Below, piece by piece: positions 19,841 to 22,439 of a stretch of 22,439 bases of DNA. The position numbers and the translations under genes are program-made. Origin of the DNA: Ruminococcaceae bacterium UBA5579. Its GTDB lineage: Bacteria > Bacillota > Clostridia > Oscillospirales > Ruminococcaceae. The notes under the pieces are model-generated. The model saw only the letters and a program-made list of their open reading frames with translations. It ran no database searches and had not been told where the DNA came from. How positions within the stretch are numbered: position 1 is the first letter of the stretch; the number at the start of each line of letters is the position of its first letter. The stretch covers positions 31,854-54,292 of the forward strand of contig DILZ01000085.1 of NCBI GenBank assembly GCA_002425305.1, read 5' to 3'.

Positions 19841-19959
19841 GATTTAACGCTTATGCCGGATATGTGGACGAGCATAGCGATGTTGCAAAGACCGAAAGTA
19901 ATAAATCGGACGAACAAGATTAAAAAAGATTGTACTGTTTTTGATTTTTGGAGACTATT

Positions 19960-20433
19960 ATGGGATTTATGAATTCGTACAAAAGGCTTGATAATCTATG
20001 CCGAGATATGAACGGCATAGGCGTTACAGGCTATATTGAAGACATGGAACATACTGCAAACGGAGAAAAATATGTGCCCGGATGGAAAAAAGATTATTTG
20101 CAGCTCAAACACTATCGATACATTCGAAATCAAATCGCTCACGAAAATTATGCAGACGAAGATAATATGTGTTCCGATGAAGATGCAGTTTGGATCGAAA
20201 ACTTTTATAAGCGTATTATGGTTCAAAGCGATCCTCTTGCTCTTCATTATAAAGCTACAAAGCCACGCCCTGCCAACAAAATCTCCGCACCAAATATTCA
20301 AAGCAATCAATATATACCAAGTAATTCCAATACATACAAACACATACGAAAAAATAACGGATTAGCCGTGGTGATTCTGTTGGCTATTGCTATTGCTGTT
20401 GCTGTGCTTGTCCTATTCATCTTGTTTTCTTGA
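19960..20433 (+). CDS. Small C-tail-anchored membrane protein (DUF6548-like)
   Basis: This 157-residue protein is of unknown function. The soluble domain (1-105) has the pattern YKRLDNLCRDM, GWKKDYLQLKHYRYIRNQIAHE and a DPLALHYK end. From memory it resembles a family annotated DUF6548 in gut Clostridia. The RNQIAHE motif recalls HEPN-like and abortive-infection helices (RxxxxH: R53 to H58), but this may be chance. A polar Asn/Pro/Ser linker follows, then a C-terminal transmembrane helix (about 136-156, LAVVILLAIAIAVAVLVLFI). GGAG lies 6 nt before the ATG at 19960. It is outside the element, just after attR, alone on its strand, with no clear promoter. Confidence 0.7.
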   Translation: MGFMNSYKRLDNLCRDMNGIGVTGYIEDMEHTANGEKYVPGWKKDYLQLKHYRYIRNQIAHENYADEDNMCSDEDAVWIENFYKRIMVQSDPLALHYKATKPRPANKISAPNIQSNQYIPSNSNTYKHIRKNNGLAVVILLAIAIAVAVLVLFILFS

Positions 20434-20522
20434 TTGGCTTCTTTTACATTGGTGCTTCTCTTTTTATCTCACTTTGCATCGCTGTTTTCTAAACTTCCGC
20501 ATCAAGTCCTTAAAATGTATAT

Positions 20523-20601
20523 GCAGACGTATCGAAGCGGTCATAACAAGAACGAATCAAAATCGTTTGTACCGTAGGCTTGAATCCCACCGCCCCACCG
20601 G
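20523..20601 (+). pseudogene. Degenerate tRNA-Ser-like sequence
   Basis: Segments match a clostridial tRNA-Ser pattern in order. These are a D-arm (ATCGAAGCGGTCATAAC), an anticodon stem-loop (AACGA-ATCAAAA-TCGTT, loop with U33), a start of a variable arm (TTGTACCGTA) and a T-arm-like end (GTAGG-CTTGAAT-CCCAC). The variable arm lacks its second half, the T-loop is altered and the acceptor strands pair poorly, so it should not be functional. Probably a decayed tRNA or an integration scar. The rest of 20434-20706 shows no gene. Confidence 0.45.
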
Positions 20602-20706
20602 TAATTGCGTTCGTCTGCGCCCTGCGGGCTTTACCTCAGCCCTTTAACAGGCGCCGCTCCCGTTTGTTGAGTGATCGTTTTAGATCCGCTTTGGTCACGA
20701 TAACAA

Positions 20707-20743
20707 AAAGCCGTTTGTGAACGCATCACAAACGGCTTTGTTT
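20707..20743. terminator. Strong bidirectional terminator
   Basis: AAAGCCGTTTGTGA (20707-20720), 5-nt loop, TCACAAACGGCTTT (20726-20739): a 14-bp stem with T-rich flanks on both strands. It serves the chemoreceptor gene from the right. Confidence 0.85.
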
Positions 20744-20822
20744 TATCTGAAAACTGTTATTGAGCACTAAAGAACTTCCGTACAATTAAGTTCAAGCGGA
20801 TAAGAGGGTCAAATCCAACCTA

Positions 20823-22439
20823 TCAGCTCTCAAGCTTGAACTTGCCGATAAGCTCCTTCAGAACCTCTGCCTGTTCGGAGAGCTCATCAGATGCCGCAGA
20901 GCTTTCCTGCGCGTTCTCGGAGTTGGACTGAACGACGCTGGAGATACCGGATATGCCGTTGTTGATCTCAACGACCATATCCGCTTGTTTGCCGCCCGAT
21001 TCGGCGATATCGTCAACGATTTTCTTAATCTGATGAGTATACTCTTCAAGCGCTTTCATAGACGACGCTGTTTGAGTTGTTATTTCCGTACCGTTGTTGA
21101 CCGCCGCTATGGAGCTTTCAATCAGCTGCGTCGTATCCTTTACCGCTTCTGCGGACTTGGACGCGAGCTTGCGCACCTCATCGGCAACGACCGCAAACCG
21201 TTTGCCCGCCGTTCCCGCTCTGGCAGCCTCAATAGCCGCGTTCAGCGCGAGAATATTTGTCTGGAACGCTATATCCTCGATAGACTGGATTATCCTGCCT
21301 ATCTTGTCGGAACACTCCTTGGTCTCGTTCATTGCGGCGATGAGCTCGTTCATCTTTTCGGTAGCGTGAGCCATTTCTTCGCCTGCTTCGTTGGTCTTAG
21401 CCATCGCGTCCTTAGCAGCGGAGGCGTTGTTGTTTATCTGTACCGTCACCTCCTGGATAGTAGCGGCAAGCTCTTCAACGGACGACGCCTGCTCGGTAGT
21501 ACCCTGAGAAAGTGCCTGCGCACCTGAGGATACCTGATTTGCTTCGCTGAGTACAGAATCGGAGATGTCGTTGATGTTCGACAACGCCTTATTGATCCTG
21601 CCTCTGAAATTACGGATAGAGGTTATCAGCTTGAAATAGTCGCCCTTATAGATATTCGCATCGGCGGACATGGTGGTAAGGTCGCCCTGCTCCATGCCTC
21701 TTAATATCTGACCGAGGTCGGCGATTATCTCGTTATTGTTCTTGCACAGCACTCTCATGCTTTCGGCAAGCTGACCTATCTCATCGTTCATATCGTATTT
21801 TATATCGACATCGAAGTTGCCCTCGGACATCTCGTTTATAACGCCTACGATATCACGCAGCGGGTTCAGTCTTATAGTGAATTTTATCTTGAAGAATATA
21901 GTGCCTAATATCACGGCTGCGATACCTACGCCGATTATCATGAGATTGGTGGTGAGCGGCTCGGCATTTACCTCGTCGTACCGTGCTGCATATACCAGCT
22001 TCCAGCCGGTCTTACCAAGCTCAACGATGGGGTAGAAGCGGCTTACGCCGTCGGGACCTGTGCCCTCTAATATATTTTCGTCGGAATATTTTTCGTCAGG
22101 CGAATAAAAAGGCAGCACATCGCTGAGTGCGGCGACTATCTCCTTGCCGCCTTCGAGGTGGTGCGAATTTACCTCGTGGCGTGAATCGACTACCACATTG
22201 CCCGATGCATCGGCAAGTATTGCATATCCGTCATCGTCGGCACGCATATCCTTTGCGAGATTAAGAAGCTCGGTGATGTCTATATCAAGCCCCGCACAGC
22301 CTATCATTGTGCCTGCGTTGTTCTTTATCGGAGTTGCTACGGTTATTACTATCTTTCCGGTGAACGCGTCTATGTACGGGTCGGTGATTATCGTCTTGTT
22401 AGCCGCTTTTGCCGATTTGTACCAGCCGCGCTGCTCGGG
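20823..22439 (-). CDS. Methyl-accepting chemotaxis protein (N-terminus outside window)
   Basis: The frame is open to the right edge; 538 residues are visible. The first about 150 are the distal part of an extracellular dCache sensor ([19 protein letters not shown], then a second PAS-like lobe ending [14 protein letters not shown]). A transmembrane helix spans about 166-184. A HAMP domain follows, with a further HAMP-like segment ([11 protein letters not shown]). The long cytoplasmic coiled-coil has the conserved signalling tip [23 protein letters not shown] near residue 390-410. The tip reads [18 protein letters not shown], with Thr and Arg where Glu and Gly are usual. It senses a small extracellular ligand, often an amino acid for dCache, and controls CheA. 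A strong terminator lies about 80 bp downstream. No che genes adjoin. Confidence 0.95.
   Translation of the reverse strand, partial: PEQRGWYKSAKAANKTIITDPYIDAFTGKIVITVATPIKNNAGTMIGCAGLDIDITELLNLAKDMRADDDGYAILADASGNVVVDSRHEVNSHHLEGGKEIVAALSDVLPFYSPDEKYSDENILEGTGPDGVSRFYPIVELGKTGWKLVYAARYDEVNAEPLTTNLMIIGVGIAAVILGTIFFKIKFTIRLNPLRDIVGVINEMSEGNFDVDIKYDMNDEIGQLAESMRVLCKNNNEIIADLGQILRGMEQGDLTTMSADANIYKGDYFKLITSIRNFRGRINKALSNINDISDSVLSEANQVSSGAQALSQGTTEQASSVEELAATIQEVTVQINNNASAAKDAMAKTNEAGEEMAHATEKMNELIAAMNETKECSDKIGRIIQSIEDIAFQTNILALNAAIEAARAGTAGKRFAVVADEVRKLASKSAEAVKDTTQLIESSIAAVNNGTEITTQTASSMKALEEYTHQIKKIVDDIAESGGKQADMVVEINNGISGISSVVQSNSENAQESSAASDELSEQAEVLKELIGKFKLES

Noticed and set aside
19843..19923. 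C-terminal remnant of an older integrase
   Set aside because: A start-less 26-codon frame after the hairpin does not show a catalytic Tyr motif or other integrase features, so no function is claimed.

Overview
The window looks like a chromosomal segment of a Gram-positive anaerobe of class Clostridia, probably an Oscillospiraceae/Ruminococcus-like gut or rumen bacterium. This rests on strong AGGAGG-type ribosome binding sites, near-consensus TTGACA/TATAAT promoters with 17-bp spacers, U-tracted hairpin terminators, a MetA enzyme of the Glu111 acetyl-transfer type, CheX/CheY and FapA-like proteins, and TnpW/DUF3991-type genes typical of clostridial mobile elements. The taxon is inferred, not proven.

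Layout, left to right. (1) 1-2021: the end of a sensory phosphorelay operon on the + strand (HPt-domain protein cut by the window edge, receiver protein, CheX-like phosphatase, CheY-like receiver), closed by a bidirectional terminator. (2) 2035-7279: a leftward four-gene operon with membrane-anchored alpha/beta hydrolase, stand-alone condensation-domain protein, acyl carrier protein and AMP-forming acyl ligase. It is divergent from a TetR regulator, with facing sigma-A promoters and palindromes between them. This is a discrete, disassembled A-T-C pathway that probably makes an acyl amide or ester of unknown structure. (3) 7291-9829: leftward fapA-like gene and metA, each with its own promoter. 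(4) 9958-10109: tRNA-Ser(GCT).

(5) 10087-19781: a compact integrative mobilizable element of about 9.7 kb inserted in the 3' end of the tRNA-Ser gene, bounded by 25-bp identical direct repeats (attL/attR). Its leftward transfer and replication genes are an excisionase-like HTH protein, an SF3 helicase, a small membrane protein, a candidate oriT, a sigma-like HTH protein, MobC, a MOBP relaxase, a TnpW-like protein and a DUF3991/TOPRIM protein. Rightward genes are an XRE regulator, a tyrosine integrase and a VapBC toxin-antitoxin pair. Inside both ends lie long inverted arrays of a GTGTCCGA motif and shorter TACCCTTTA repeats, which look like integrase/excisionase arm sites. REP-like palindromes sit at several gene junctions.

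The most unusual part of the element is 10484-11569. Two homologous small RNA genes of about 180 nt each have a consensus promoter, three tandem 34-36-nt hairpin repeats and a terminator with the same TTTTTNTTTT tail. They flank an ORF that resembles a PBECR (barnase/EndoU/RelE-like) nuclease domain. The architecture recalls type III toxin-antitoxin loci (tandem-repeat RNA, terminator, ribonuclease gene), but I recognise no known RNA family, and the ORF seems 5'-truncated or frameshifted.

(6) 19782-22439: chromosome resumes with a strong hairpin, a small C-terminally anchored membrane protein, a degenerate tRNA-Ser-like sequence, and the 3' part of a methyl-accepting chemotaxis protein gene that runs off the right edge.
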